NCBI GenBank assembly: GCA_943737045.1
Contig: CALSFV010000003.1
Location: forward strand, 620,001-684,000
Direction: 5' to 3'
DNA: 64,000 nucleotides
Origin: Parapristionchus giblindavisi
Lineage: Eukaryota > Nematoda > Chromadorea > Rhabditida > Diplogasteridae
Position 1 is the stretch's first letter. Every line of letters starts with the position of its first letter. A model generated the notes under the pieces. That model searched no databases and was not told the origin of the DNA. It worked only from the letters and a program-made list of their open reading frames with translations. This document shows, piece by piece, positions 1-12,060 of this stretch. The position numbers were made by a program, and so were the translations under genes.

Positions 1-3000
1 GTACTCTATCCATTGCGTCTCTGTACGACCAGAGCGAATCAGTGTATCTTTATTCGTACGTTTACAATTTACTTTGACACCTGATAATTAGCTCAAGACA
101 AGCTGAACTCATATAAACTCACAACCGCTCATCTGTAACGCGAAATCGACAGATAACGCGGCAATCGTTACAATTCGCACTTAAATCACCACAATTTGCT
201 TGAAACTTATCCGTTCGAGCTGCGGAAGCGCGCGTTCGACGTCTCGTAACGTCCGCTATGCTGTACAGGTAAAAGTGCGAATTTTCAGGAGCTAATTCGA
301 GCGGGAAATGGCCATACATGGGGCCGTTTTGCACTTTTTCGTGTCTATGGTTCCTGTTGAGACTGGACATGCTCTACTATTTCATATAGCTCAATATTTT
401 CATAAATATTTTTATTGTAAATCCGAGATATGGTTACAGTGAGAGATGAATATATATATAGAGAGAGAGAAGAGGAGGAGAAGGTGAATCGCTCTTCACT
501 CACTCCATACAAAAAAGACACGCATGGCACATACACACCTCCCCTACGGCAGCGCCGGCGACCAACGCCACCTAACCCCCGTCTAGCCTACGCCGAATAC
601 TGAATTTATACTTTAAAATTTCTCTGATCGCATTTTAAATTGATTTTTTTATCGTGAAAATAGAAAAAAATAGGCCAAAATTGCCAGTGTGACTGTTTCA
701 GCATTGTGTGCGCTCTCTAAAAGTGTGTTCACTGAATTCGTCATACCAAATTACATTTTTGTGGAAGAAAAATTTTGCAATTTGATACAGGCTCAAGCAA
801 GTTACGGTCTAGACTATCTATGCATGGGGAGGGGGAGAGGGAAGGGGGAGCGAGAGGGACGCGTACTCTATCCATTGCGTCTCTGTACGACCAGAGCGAA
901 TCAGTGTATCTTTATTCGTACGTTTACAATTTACTTTGACACCTGATAATTAGCTCAAGACAAGCTGAACTCATATAAACTCACAACCGCTCATCTGTAA
1001 CGCGAAATCGACAGATAACGCGGCAATCGTTACAATTCGCACTTAAATCACCACAATTTGCTTGAAACTTATCCGTTCGAGCTGCGGAAGCGCGCGTTCG
1101 ACGTCTCGTAACGTCCGCTATGCTGTACAGGTAAAAGTGCGAATTTTCAGGAGCTAATTCGAGCGGGAAATGGCCATACATGGAGCCGTTTTGCAGTTTT
1201 TCGTGACTATGTTGCTGGTGAGACTGGACATGCTCTACTATTTCATATAGCTCAATATTTTCATAAATATTTTTATTGTAAATCCGAGATATGGTTACAT
1301 GAGAGATGTTTATATATGGAGAGAGAGAGGAGGAGGAGGAGAAGGTGAATCGCTCTTCACTCACATACACAAAAGACACATACACACCTCCCCTACCGCC
1401 GCGACGGCGACCAACGCCACCTAACCCGTCTAGCCTACGCCGAATACTGAATTTATACTTTAAAATTTCCCTGATCGGATTTTAAATTGATTGTTTTTTT
1501 TCTCGTGAAAATAGAAAAAATGGGCCAAAATTGCCAGTATGACTGTTTCAGCGTTGCGCGCGCTCTCTAAAAGTGTGTTCACTGAATTCGTCATACCAAA
1601 TTACATTTTTGTGGAAGAAAAATTTTGCAATTTGATACAGGCTCAAGCAAGTTACGGTCTAGACTATCTATGCATGGGGAGAGGGAGAGGGAAGGGGGAG
1701 CGAGAGGGACGCGTACTCTATCCATTGCGTCTCTGTACGACCAGAGCGAATCAGTGTATCTTTATTCGTACGTTTACAATTTACTTTGACACCTGATAAT
1801 TAGCTCAAGACAAGCTGAACTCATATAAACTCACAACCGCTCATCTGTAACGCAAAATCGACAGATAACGCGGCAATCGTTACAATTCGCACTTAAATCA
1901 CCACAATTTGCTTGAAACTTATCCGTTCGAGCTGCGGAAGCGCGTGTTCGACGTCTCGTAACGTCCGCTATGCTGTACAGGTAAAAGTGCGAATTTTCAG
2001 GAGCTAATTCGAGCGGGAAATGGCCATACATGGGGCCGTTTTGCACTTTTTTGTGTCTATGGTTCCTGTTGAGACTGGACATGCTCTACTATTTCATATA
2101 GCTCAATATTTTCATAAATATTTTAATTGTAAATCCGAGATATGGTTACAGTGAGAGATGGTTATATATGGAGAGAGAGAGGAGGAGGAGGAGAAGGTGA
2201 ATCGCTCTTCACTCACATACACAAAAGACACATACACACCTCCCCTACCGCCGCGACGGCGACCAACGCCACCTAACCCGTCTAGCCTACGCCGAATACT
2301 GAATTTATACTTTAAAATTTCCCTGATCGGATTTTAAATTGATTGTTTTTTCTCGTGAAAATAGAAAAAATGGGCCAAAATTGCCAGTCTGACTGTTTCA
2401 GCGTTGCGCGCGCTCTCTAAAAGTGTGTTCACTGAATTCGTCATACCAAATTACATTTTTTGTGGGAGAAAAAAGTTTGCAATTTGATACAGGCTCAAGC
2501 AAGTTACGGTCTAGACTATCTATGCATGGGGAGAGGGAGAGGGAAGGGGGAGCGAGAGGGACGCGTACTCTATCCATTGCGTCTCTGTACGACCAGAGCG
2601 AATCAGTGTATCTTTATTCGTACGTTTACAATTTTCTTTGACACCTGATAATTAGCTCAAGACAAGCTGAACTCATATAAACTCACAACCGCTCATCTGT
2701 AACGCGAAATCGACAGATAACGCGGCAATCGTTACAATTCGCACTTAAATCACCACAATTTGCTTGAAACTTATCCGTTCGAGCTGCGGAAGCGCGTGAT
2801 CGACGTCTCGTAACGTCCGCTATGCTGTACAGGTAAAAGTGTGAATTTTCAGGAGCTAATTCGAGCGGGAAATGGCCATACATGGGGCCGTTTTGCACTT
2901 TTTTGTGTCTATGGTTCCTGTTGAGACTGGACATGCTCTACTATTTCATATAGCTCAATATTTTCATAAATATTTTTATTGTAAATCCGAGATATGGTTA

Positions 3001-6000
3001 CAGTGAGAGATGGTTATATATGGAGAGAGAGAGGAGGAGGAGGAGAAGGTGAATCGCTCTTCACTCACATACACAAAAGACACATACACACCTCCCCTAC
3101 CGCCGCGACGGCGACCAACGCCTCCTAACCCGTCTAGCCTACGCCGAATACTGAATTTATACTTTAAAATTTCCCTGATCGGATTTTAAATTGATTGTTT
3201 TTTCTCGTGAAAATAGAAAAAATGGGCCAAAATTGCCAGTCTGACTGTTTCAGCGTTGCGCGCGCTCTCTAAAAGTGTGTTCACTGAATTCGTCATACCA
3301 AATTACATTTTTTGTGGGAGAAAAAAGTTTGCAATTTGATACAGGCTCAAGCAAGTTACGGTCTAGACTATCTATGCATGGGGAGAGGGAGAGGGAAGGG
3401 GGAGCGAGAGGGACGCGTACTCTATCCATTGCGTCTCTGTACGACCAGAGCGAATCAGTGTATCTTTATTCGTACGTTTACAATTTTCTTTGACACCTGA
3501 TAATTAGCTCAAGACAAGCTGAACTCATATAAACTCACAACCGCTCATCTGTAACGCGAAATCGACAGATAACGCGGCAATCGTTACAATTCGCACTTAA
3601 ATCACCACAATTTGCTTGAAACTTATCCGTTCGAGCTGCGGAAGCGCGTGATCGACGTCTCGTAACGTCCGCTATGCTGTACAGGTAAAAGTGTGAATTT
3701 TCAGGAGCTAATTCGAGCGGGAAATGGCCATACATGGGGCCGTTTTGCACTTTTTTGTGTCTATGGTTCCTGTTGAGACTGGACATGCTCTACTATTTCA
3801 TATAGCTCAATATTTTCATAAATATTTTTATTGTAAATCCGAGATATGGTTACAGTGAGAGATGGTTATATATGGAGAGAGAGAGGAGGAGGAGGAGAAG
3901 GTGAATCGCTCTTCACTCACATACACAAAAGACACATACACACCTCCCCTACCGCCGCGACGGCGACCAACGCCACCTAACCCGTCTAGCCTACGCCGAA
4001 TACTGAATTTATACTTTAAAATTTCCCTGATCGGATTTTAAATTGATTGTTTTTTTCTCGTGAAAATAGAAAAAATGGGCCAAAATTGCCAGTCTGACTG
4101 TTTCAGCGTTGCGCGCGCTCTCTAAAAGTGTGTTCACTGAATTCGTCATACCAAATTACATTTTTTGTGGGAGAAAAAAGTTTGCAATTTGATACAGGCT
4201 CAAGCAAGTTACGGTCTAGACTATCTATGCATGGGGAGAGGGAGAGGGAAGGGGGAGCGAGAGGGACGCGTACTCTATCCATTGCGTCTCTGTACGACCA
4301 GAGCGAATCAGTGTATCTTTATTCGTACGTTTACAATTTTCTTTGACACCTGATAATTAGCTCAAGACAAGCTGAACTCATATAAACTCACAACCGCTCA
4401 TCTGTAACGCGAAATCGACAGATAACGCGGCAATCGTTACAATTCGCACTTAAATCACCACAATTTGCTTGAAAATTATCCGTTCGAGCTGCGGAAGCGC
4501 GCGTTCGACGTCTCGTAACGTCCGCTATGCTGTACAGGTAAAAGTGCGAATTTTCAGGAGCTAATTCGAGCGGGAAATGGCCATACATGGGGCCGTTTTG
4601 CACTTTTTTGTGTCTATGGTTCCTGTTGAGACTGGACATGCTCTACTATTTCATATAGCTCAATATTTTCATAAATATTTTTATTGTAAATCCGAGATAT
4701 GGTTACAGTGAGAGATGGTTATATATGGAGAGAGAGAGGAGGAGGAGGAGAAGGTGAATCGCTCTTCACTCACATACACAAAAGACACATACACACCTCC
4801 CCTACCGCCGCGACGGCGACCAACGCCACCTAACCCGTCTAGCCTACGCCGAATACTGAATTTATACTTTAAAATTTCCCTGATCGGATTTTAAATTGAT
4901 TGTTTTTTTCTCGTGAAAATAGAAAAAATGGGCCAAAATTGCCAGTCTGACTGTTTCAGCGTTGCGCGCGCTCTCTAAAAGTGTGTTCACTGAATTCGTC
5001 ATACCAAATTACATTTTTTGTGGGAGAAAAAAGTTTGCAATTTGATACAGGCTCAAGCAAGTTACGGTCTAGACTATCTATGCATGGGGAGAGGGAGAGG
5101 GAAGGGGGAGCGAGAGGGACGCGTACTCTATCCATTGCGTCTCTGTACGACCAGAGCGAATCAGTGTATCTTTATTCGTACGTTTACAATTTTCTTTGAC
5201 ACCTGATAATTAGCTCAAGACAAGCTGAACTCATATAAACTCACAACCGCTCATCTGTAACGCGAAATCGACAGATAACGCGGCAATCGTTACAATTCGC
5301 ACTTAAATCACCACAATTTGCTTGAAACTTATCCGTTCGAGCTGCGGAAGCGCGCGTTCGACGTCTCGTAACGTCCGCTATGCTGTACAGGTAAAAGTGC
5401 GAATTTTCAGGAGCTAATTCGAGCGGGAAATGGCCATACATGGGGCCGTTTTGCACTTTTTTGTGTCTATGGTTCCTGTTGAGACTGGACAAGCTCTACT
5501 ATTTCATATAGCTCAATATTTTCATAAATATTTTTATTGTAAATCCGAGATATGGTTACAGTGAGAGATGGTTATATATGGAGAGAGAGAGGAGGAGGAG
5601 GAGAAGGTGAATCGCTCTTCACTCACATACACAAAAGACACATACACACCTCCCCTACCGCCGCGACGGCGACCAACGCCACCTAACCCGTCTAGCCTAC
5701 GCCGAATACTGAATTTATACTTTAAAATTTCCCTGATCGGATTTTAAATTGATTGTTTTTTTCTCGTGAAAATAGAAAAAATGGGCCAAAATTGCCAGTC
5801 TGACTGTTTCAGCGTTGCGCGCGCTCTCTAAAAGTGTGTTCACTGAATTCGTCATACCAAATTACATTTTTTGTGGGAGAAAAAAGTTTGCAATTTGATA
5901 CAGGCTCAAGCAAGTTACGGTCTAGACTATCTATGCATGGGGAGAGGGAGAGGGAAGGGGGAGCGAGAGGGACGCGTACTCTATCCATTGCGTCTCTGTA

Positions 6001-6859
6001 CGACCAGAGCGAATCAGTGTATCTTTATTCGTACGTTTACAATTTTCTTTGACACCTGATAATTAGCTCAAGACAAGCTGAACTCATATAAACTCACAAC
6101 CGCTCATCTGTAACGCGAAATCGACAGATAACGCGGCAATCGTTACAATTCGCACTTAAATCACCACAATTTGCTTGAAACTTATCCGTTCGAGCTGCGG
6201 AAGCGCGCGTTCGACGTCTCGTAACGTCCGCTATGCTGTACAGGTAAAAGTGCGAATTTTCAGGAGCTAATTCGAGCGGAAAATGGCCATACATGGGGCC
6301 GTTTTGCACTTTTTTGTGTCTATGGTTCCTGTTGAGACTGGACATGCTCTACTATTTCATATAGCTCAATATTTTCATAAATATTTTTATTGTAAATCCG
6401 AGATATGGTTACAGTGAGAGATGAATATATATATAGAGAGAGAAGAGGAGGAGGAGGAGGAGGAGGAGGGGAATCGCTCTTTACTCACATACACAAAAGA
6501 CACATACACACCTCCCCTACCGCCGCAACGGCGACCAACGCCACCTAACCCGTCTAGCCTACGCCGAGTACTGAATTTATACTTTAAAATTTCTCTGATC
6601 GCATTTTAAATTGATTTTTTTATCGTGAAAATAGAAAAAAATAGGCCAAAATTGCCAGTGTGACTGTTTCAGCATTGCGTGCGCTCTCTAAAAGTGTGTT
6701 CACTGAATTCGTCATACCAAATTACATTTTTGTGGAAGAAAAATTTTGCAATTTGATACAGGCTCAATCAAGTTACGGTCTAGACTATCTATGCATGGGG
6801 AGAGGGAAGGGGGAGCGAGAGGGACGCGTACTCTATCCATTGCGTCTCTGTACGACCAG
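1..6859. repeat. 850-bp satellite array, left block (A-type units)
   Basis: Eight tandem units with spacing of 850-862 bp; a fixed landmark (the ACTCACAACCGCTCATCTGT block) recurs near 119, 981, 1831, 2683, 3535, 4388, 5241 and 6094. Each unit has, in order, a (GA)n(GGA)n purine tract, a C-rich ACACACCTCCCCTACCG stretch, an AT-rich part, a G-run tract and a CG-richer 250 bp end. An 83-codon frame is open on the minus strand in every unit, but A/B differences inside it all change amino acids, so it is not treated as a gene. The array runs off the left edge and is cut at 6859 by a TIR element. Confidence 0.97.
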
Positions 6860-6878
6860 GGGTCCGTCCAATCTGTCA

Positions 6879-7150
6879 AAAAAGATGCGAAGAAAGTTGC
6901 GAAGAAAGTTCGCAACTTTCGACGCAACTTTCGACGCAAGTTTTCTCTAAATCTCTCGAAATACACACTCTCTAGTACTCTCTAACAACTTTCGATCGAA
7001 AGTTGCGTCGAAAGTTGCGACGAAAAGATGCGTCGAAAGATGCGAACTTTCTTGCGAGGTCGGTTAGAGCAGGCGAGAGAGTGTGCATTTGAAGAGGAGC
7101 AGAAAAAGTAAACGGAGCTTTACATAAAGTTGCGTCGAAAGTTGAATTTA
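6879..7150. repeat. subterminal inverted motif cluster, left end of 5.3-kb element
   Basis: Many direct and inverted copies of AAAGTTGCGA, AAAGATGCGA and CTTTCGACGCAA are packed next to the left TIR. A similar cluster lies at 12070-12160 next to the right TIR. Subterminal repeats of this kind often serve as transposase binding sites; that role is inferred here. Confidence 0.7.
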
Positions 7151-7469
7151 CAAAAGTGCTAGTTTGATGGTTAAATTGCTATTGCTCAACTCTCGATGAA
7201 AGTGTGTTCAATGCTTTATATATATTTTTTGTGAAAACACTTATCATTTACACGAAAACTGTACAAGAAATCGTGTGTATTCTCAGACACTCATTCGAAT
7301 CTTCGAGAACGCTGGTGCTCCGCTCGCTGTGTGGGGGGCGGGGCTACTGCACAAGCGTGCGCGATCTCTCCCTCGCGAGCGCGCGACTTTACCATTTCAC
7401 TGTTCTTTCACTCGTTCTCTCCGCTCTTTCCGTTCTTTCCGCTTTCCGAACGCTTTTATCAGTAACAGA

Positions 7470-7553
7470 ATGACTTTAGGTCATGGAAGGATGGCTCGCG
7501 TGTTTCCTTCTGCTTTCCCACCTCGAGGTGAGATCCAAATCATCGAAGTTGCG
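7470..7553 (+). other. candidate first exon, unrecognised
   Basis: An ATG at 7470 opens 28 codons ending at a good donor (GCG|GTAAGT). The upstream 150 bp is CG-richer than its surroundings and could be a captured promoter or 5' UTR. The peptide is not recognised, and no clean in-frame join to the rpt-2 exons at 7888 was found. It may be the 5' end of the captured gene or a chance frame. Nothing recognisable lies between 7640 and 7887. Confidence 0.25.
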
Positions 7554-7887
7554 GTAAGTGTTACTCTTGATTTTGTGCCTAAAGTTAACCTTAGCGAAGC
7601 TAATTTACGCAAGTCTTCAATTCAGAAGACTAAGCGTTAGCAGAAGGAGGAGGAGGCGAGAAAGCAGATGATTCCTATCTATCCCATCCACATCCACGCC
7701 CTCTATTACTCCGTATACACGGAACTATAGTAAAGTGTTTGCGGTCTGCACTCCCACAGCGTCGCTTCCTGCTGGTTTGTTGTTATCCTTTCTTTTCTTC
7801 CTTGCCTTATTATTCAATCCTCCTTTAATCTTCATCGCACTGTTATTCAACATCTAAAACAACTTGTTATTGAACTTTCATTTGCAG

Positions 7888-9829
7888 TCTTTCCCCATGC
7901 GCGTTGCCGCCTGAAGCTGCTCAAGATGGAGCGCATCAAGGACTATACTATCTGCTCATGGAGCAAGAGTTTATCTAGAAGCCCCAGGAGGAGCGACAGG
8001 AAGAGGAACGCGCCAAGGTTGTCACTATCTCTATTGCGATGTTACATTTGCTGGCACTACTTCAGAATAGGGTACCAGTACACCGGGCAAGTCCAAAAGG
8101 ACATGAAAAATGAAATTAACACAAAGGAAAGGACGATTATATTAGGCAATTATATTATTATTTTGGACTGGTACCCTATTCTGAAGTAGTGCCCATTTGC
8201 TTTACGTGATGTAACGACGGAGACGTCCACGCAAACTTTGCACAGTTTATATTTCGAACGAAATTTTGGCATAAATAAATGTGCAATTTATAACATTTAC
8301 ATTACATGTGTGCTAAAATCACGTTCGAAATTTACATTCCGTTGTTAGGTTGTTACCGCATATATGCGCTTTACACTACAAATCTTGATTCTTAATTTCA
8401 CGTGTATTTGTCATCATTCTTATTCCTGAGATTCAACGATATTGATGAAATGTGCTTTAATCATAACACGAGGAAGAGAATCATTTTCTTTTGAAACTCT
8501 GACTTGGACATTTAAAGCTAATTTCGTAATTAATATTGATTTTCTCTAGGTGGATGAGCTCCTTGGCAATCAGATGACTGTTGTTTCCCTTGAGGAGATC
8601 AACGATGACCATCACGCTATCGTCAGTACCAACGTCGGCAGCGAACACTATGTCAACATTCTCTCCTTTGTGGACAAGGAACAGTAAGTGTCGTTTATCG
8701 ATTTATTTCTTATTGATCACCTCTTCACAATGCTCTCACGTCTCGTAGACAGAGAACAAAACAAGTGTATGTTGTGAAGATGATATGCAAAATAGGTCGA
8801 AAAGTTATGTTTAAACAATGAAGCCCGGCCGTATTTTGAAAATCTGACGTGGCTTTTCAACCTATGCTATGGATGATGAAGGATCGAGAGAGCGTAGACA
8901 GAGTGGAGAGTCAAATTAGCTCGGGGTGTATATTTAAAAGTACTGAATTTACTATTTGAACTTCCACTCGTGGGCGTGTTGTTTCTTTATTTATCTTGCC
9001 TATTTGTATCTCAGACTTCTTCCTGTGCGGTCCGTTATGATTATGATAACAACTTCCTGTTGGTCTCCGTGATGAAATTGGAGAAGGCACCGCAGGAGAC
9101 GTACGCCGATGTGGCCGGTCTCGACCAGCAGATTCAGGTTTCGTGATTGCTATTTCACTCTAATTATTTAAGATAATAATAATGATGTGGTTCATGAATG
9201 CACTGCATTGAATGTTATCGTTGTTGTCGCTGTTTGTTCAAAATAAAAAATATTCATTATTTTAATTTAACTTTGCTTACAGGAGATCAAGGAGGCCGTC
9301 GAGCTGCCGCTCACTCATCCCGAGTACTACGAGGAGATGGACATCAAGCCGCCCAAGGGTAAGAATGCAGTGCCCAATCCTATTCCCTTGTGACATAGTC
9401 GAGACGGGTTTGCATCGTTCATTGTCTCATTGCAGGTGTGATCTTGTACGTCTGTCCCGATACGGGCAAGACCCTGCTAGCCAAGGCGGTGGCCAATCAG
9501 ACCCCGTTCACCTTCATCAGAATCGTCAGGTCCGAACTTATCCAGAAGGTACGTTTATGGGAGTAGTCACGCACACTTATATTCATATTTATTGCTCATT
9601 TATTATTTTTCCGAATTATAAGAATTTCACTGAAAAATCCCCTTGTAAATAATTCAGTTTCTTATATCTTGTTCTGTGTAATGAATTGAAGATACCTTTG
9701 ATGAAAGATGGAACTGACCATTTTGATTACGGTATTTTGATTTCTATTGATTGTCCATAATTACAGTACCTTAGTGACGGTCCCAAGATGGTTCGTGAGC
9801 TGTTCCGTGTCGCTGAAGAGCACGCCCCG
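7888..9829 (+). pseudogene. rpt-2: 26S proteasome ATPase subunit Rpt2 (regulatory subunit 4), truncated pseudogene
   Basis: Six exon-like blocks with introns match Rpt2 in order: 7888-8017 (HARCRLKLLK, ERIKDY), 8550-8683 ([15 protein letters not shown]), 9015-9137 ([16 protein letters not shown]), 9283-9358 ([13 protein letters not shown]), 9436-9548 ([14 protein letters not shown]) and 9767-9829 ([18 protein letters not shown]). An intact Rpt2 is an AAA ATPase of the proteasome base that unfolds substrates. This copy is broken. A 5-bp ACTAT duplication after ERIKDY shifts the frame, a TAG follows, block three has lost about 15 codons and is frameshifted, and the Walker A region reads VCPDTGKT rather than G-x-P-G-T-G-K-T. 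Walker B and the whole C-terminal half are missing. Introns are kept, so the copy is DNA-derived rather than a retrocopy. It lies wholly inside the 5.3-kb TIR element. Confidence 0.93.
8053..8193. mobile_element. 141-bp MITE in first intron of the rpt-2 fragment
   Basis: Perfect 27-bp terminal inverted repeats (8053-8079 and 8167-8193, starting GGCACTACTTCAGAATAGGG) are flanked by an exact 8-bp target duplication CATTTGCT (8045-8052, 8194-8201). An 8-bp duplication fits hAT, P or Merlin families; the GG start fits Merlin better than hAT. This is a nested insertion inside the larger TIR element. Confidence 0.92.
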
Positions 9830-10625
9830 GTAAGATACAGTAATCACCTTATTCTCGATGATCAATAGATACTTATCATTATAAGGTTATCGATCTTTGG
9901 CTCTACGCCGGATTATTTACACAAATCTTATGAGTTTGCTCCTTGATTGATTGATTGATAGGTGGATCAGCGCAGCTGAGGCACCAATCGATCATGGATA
10001 TGGATATGGGTGCAATGACAGAGGAATAACAATTGGAATTGGCACTCAGAATGAGTACGTTTACTGTTAAAATACTCGTATGTATGTTAGAGTGAATTTG
10101 AATATGATTGATCCATGGTAAGATGTGATTTCCATTGAAAATATCGATTATTAGGGTGCAACTTTTGAAACCACTTTTGACGATCCCCCAGTTAACACAA
10201 CTTTCCTTCACAACTGGTGCTTCCCTTGTGAAACCAAAATAGAACATAGCAGAATGGAGGGTAGATTCCATAGCCCAAAATTCAAAGCATTTTGGAATAG
10301 TTGTGAAGGAAATGTAACTAATTTATTTTTTGAAAAGCATGGAAAAATAGGAGAATTTCCAGTATTATCTCCTACTTGTCTCGTTTTCTCTTGTTTTGAC
10401 GGTATAGTGGGTTAAACCTCGTATTGCGAGGGCATGAAAATGTATGTATAGCAATTATAATACTTATGAAACGTGAAACTAAATGGTTGCAGTTACAAAT
10501 CGGCACCGTGATACCCGAGCATCTGTTGATGAAGAAGAATGGCCGCCGTGGCTGCCGCCAATACCGCCCGCGTCATGTTTGTTTTCTAATTGTTTCTTTT
10601 GTCATCAATTAGTTTGTGGGATGAT
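9830..10625. other. interior of 5.3-kb element, no recognised gene
   Basis: The next expected rpt-2 exon (Walker B region) is not found after the donor at 9830. Short open frames occur here, including one near 10424-10612 that begins at an acceptor-like site, but none matches a known protein. Confidence 0.5.
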
Positions 10626-10890
10626 GTAGATAGAGAGAGGGTGCGGTACTCGGCTTTCATACTGTAGGATGGCAAAGTATCGTACTCAGCTAGGATACTG
10701 TAGATAGAGAAAGGGTACGGTACTCGGCTTTCATACTGTAGGATGGCAAAGTATCGTACTCAGCTAGGATACTGTAGATAGAGAGAGGGTACGGTACTCG
10801 GCTTTCATACTGTAGGATGGCAAAGTATCGTACTCAGCTAGGATACTATAGATAGAGAGAGGGTACGGTACTCGGCTGGTATACTATAGG
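10626..10890. repeat. 74-bp tandem repeat, about 3.5 copies
   Basis: Units start at 10626, 10700, 10774 and 10848 with the core GTACTCGGCTTTCATACTGT. Adjacent copies are nearly identical. The repeat lies inside the 5.3-kb TIR element; related GGTTACGGTAGGATACGGTAG motifs recur at 11755-11920. Confidence 0.9.
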
Positions 10891-12060
10891 CTGATCGGGT
10901 GCGGTAACCGACAAGCTTCCTTTAAATGGTACTGGAGTAAAAGCAGAGTTCGGTGGGAATAAATCAGTGGCTGTAAAAGGATTCATAGAATGTGATACGG
11001 TATTCAGTATACAATCGACCGTCTATACCTAAACGAACATGTAATTCAATTAATTTCTTCATAATGAAACAAATTATTTATTTTCTTCGATATATTAGTA
11101 TTCATTCAGGAACATCGAACCAATCGATCTCGTGTCGAGAGAGAAAGAGATTGGAAAAGGAGGAGGAAGAAGAATGATTGTAACCAAGGATGAGAAGATG
11201 ATAATCGATTGGAGGGAACCATCATTCCACTGCTATTGGTATTACAACTAATATTCAAATTGTGATTCTTTGTATCATCCTTTTAATTTTGTTTCAAATC
11301 ATAAGAGTGTGTGAGCTTCCTATATCTACATAGGCTAACTCTCATTTATTGTATCAATTGAAGTTTTTCCCATTTGAATGTATCTTTGATCCGTTTCACC
11401 GAATATGTACAAAAAAATTGTCATTAATTGCCTTGTTTCCCCCTTCCATCTCTCAATCTACTGTACATTCTTTAATTGTACTTGGTCGTGTAATAAAGAC
11501 GTTGCAGTGAATTTGAGTCATCTATTGTCGCAAAACATATATGGATTTATATGAGCAATTTCCATTTCTAATTTTGTTTGTTTGAAAAGAACGAGTGAGA
11601 AAGCACCCCATTAATAGGAGTTTCATAGTGCCCTACGACTCTGCGCTATCTCCCTTGCACTCTCTCACTTTTACTCTATCTCTCATCTCTACCCCCAATG
11701 CCCTCGGAACGCTGTGCTCGATCTGTCCTACCTCGATCAATCTGACCCAACGAACAGGTTACGGTAGGATACGGTAGTTTGAGACACGTAGCAATTTTAT
11801 TCGACCAAATAGTTCTTATTCTGACAATAGTTACTCAATCTGACCCAGCTCAGCTAATCTGACCCAATGGACTGGGTTACTGTAGGATACGGTAGGTAGA
11901 TTATGGTAGAATATGGTGTGTGTTGACTTATGGGTTAACGGTATTTGATAGTACCGCCGGAGCTCCGCCCACCATCTGCTAGTTTAGTCACACACCAAAC
12001 CCGTCTGGGGTATGCCGAACTCTTTATTACAAGTATATAAGCCCATTTACCCAGGGAGGG
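10891..12060. other. interior of 5.3-kb element, no gene seen
   Basis: AT-rich sequence without a recognised coding region. The imperfect motif TCTGACCCAAYG...GGTTACGGTAGG occurs at least twice (11740-11780 and 11845-11900), suggesting decayed internal repeats. Confidence 0.5.

Noticed and set aside
119..370. 83-codon minus-strand open frame repeated in every satellite unit
   Set aside because: All six A/B differences in its C-terminal third change the amino acid, overlapping frames on the plus strand are equally long, and no protein family is recognisable. Open frames persist because the array is homogenised.
689..946. 85-87 codon plus-strand open frame in satellite units
   Set aside because: It crosses the purine/G-run tract, shifts frame between units by 1-bp indels (for example GAAAAATTTTGC versus GAGAAAAAAGTTTGC) and has no supporting signals.
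10424..10612. Possible further rpt-2 exon inside the 5.3-kb element
   Set aside because: An acceptor-like site precedes it, but none of the three frames resembles the Walker B region or the C-terminus of Rpt2.
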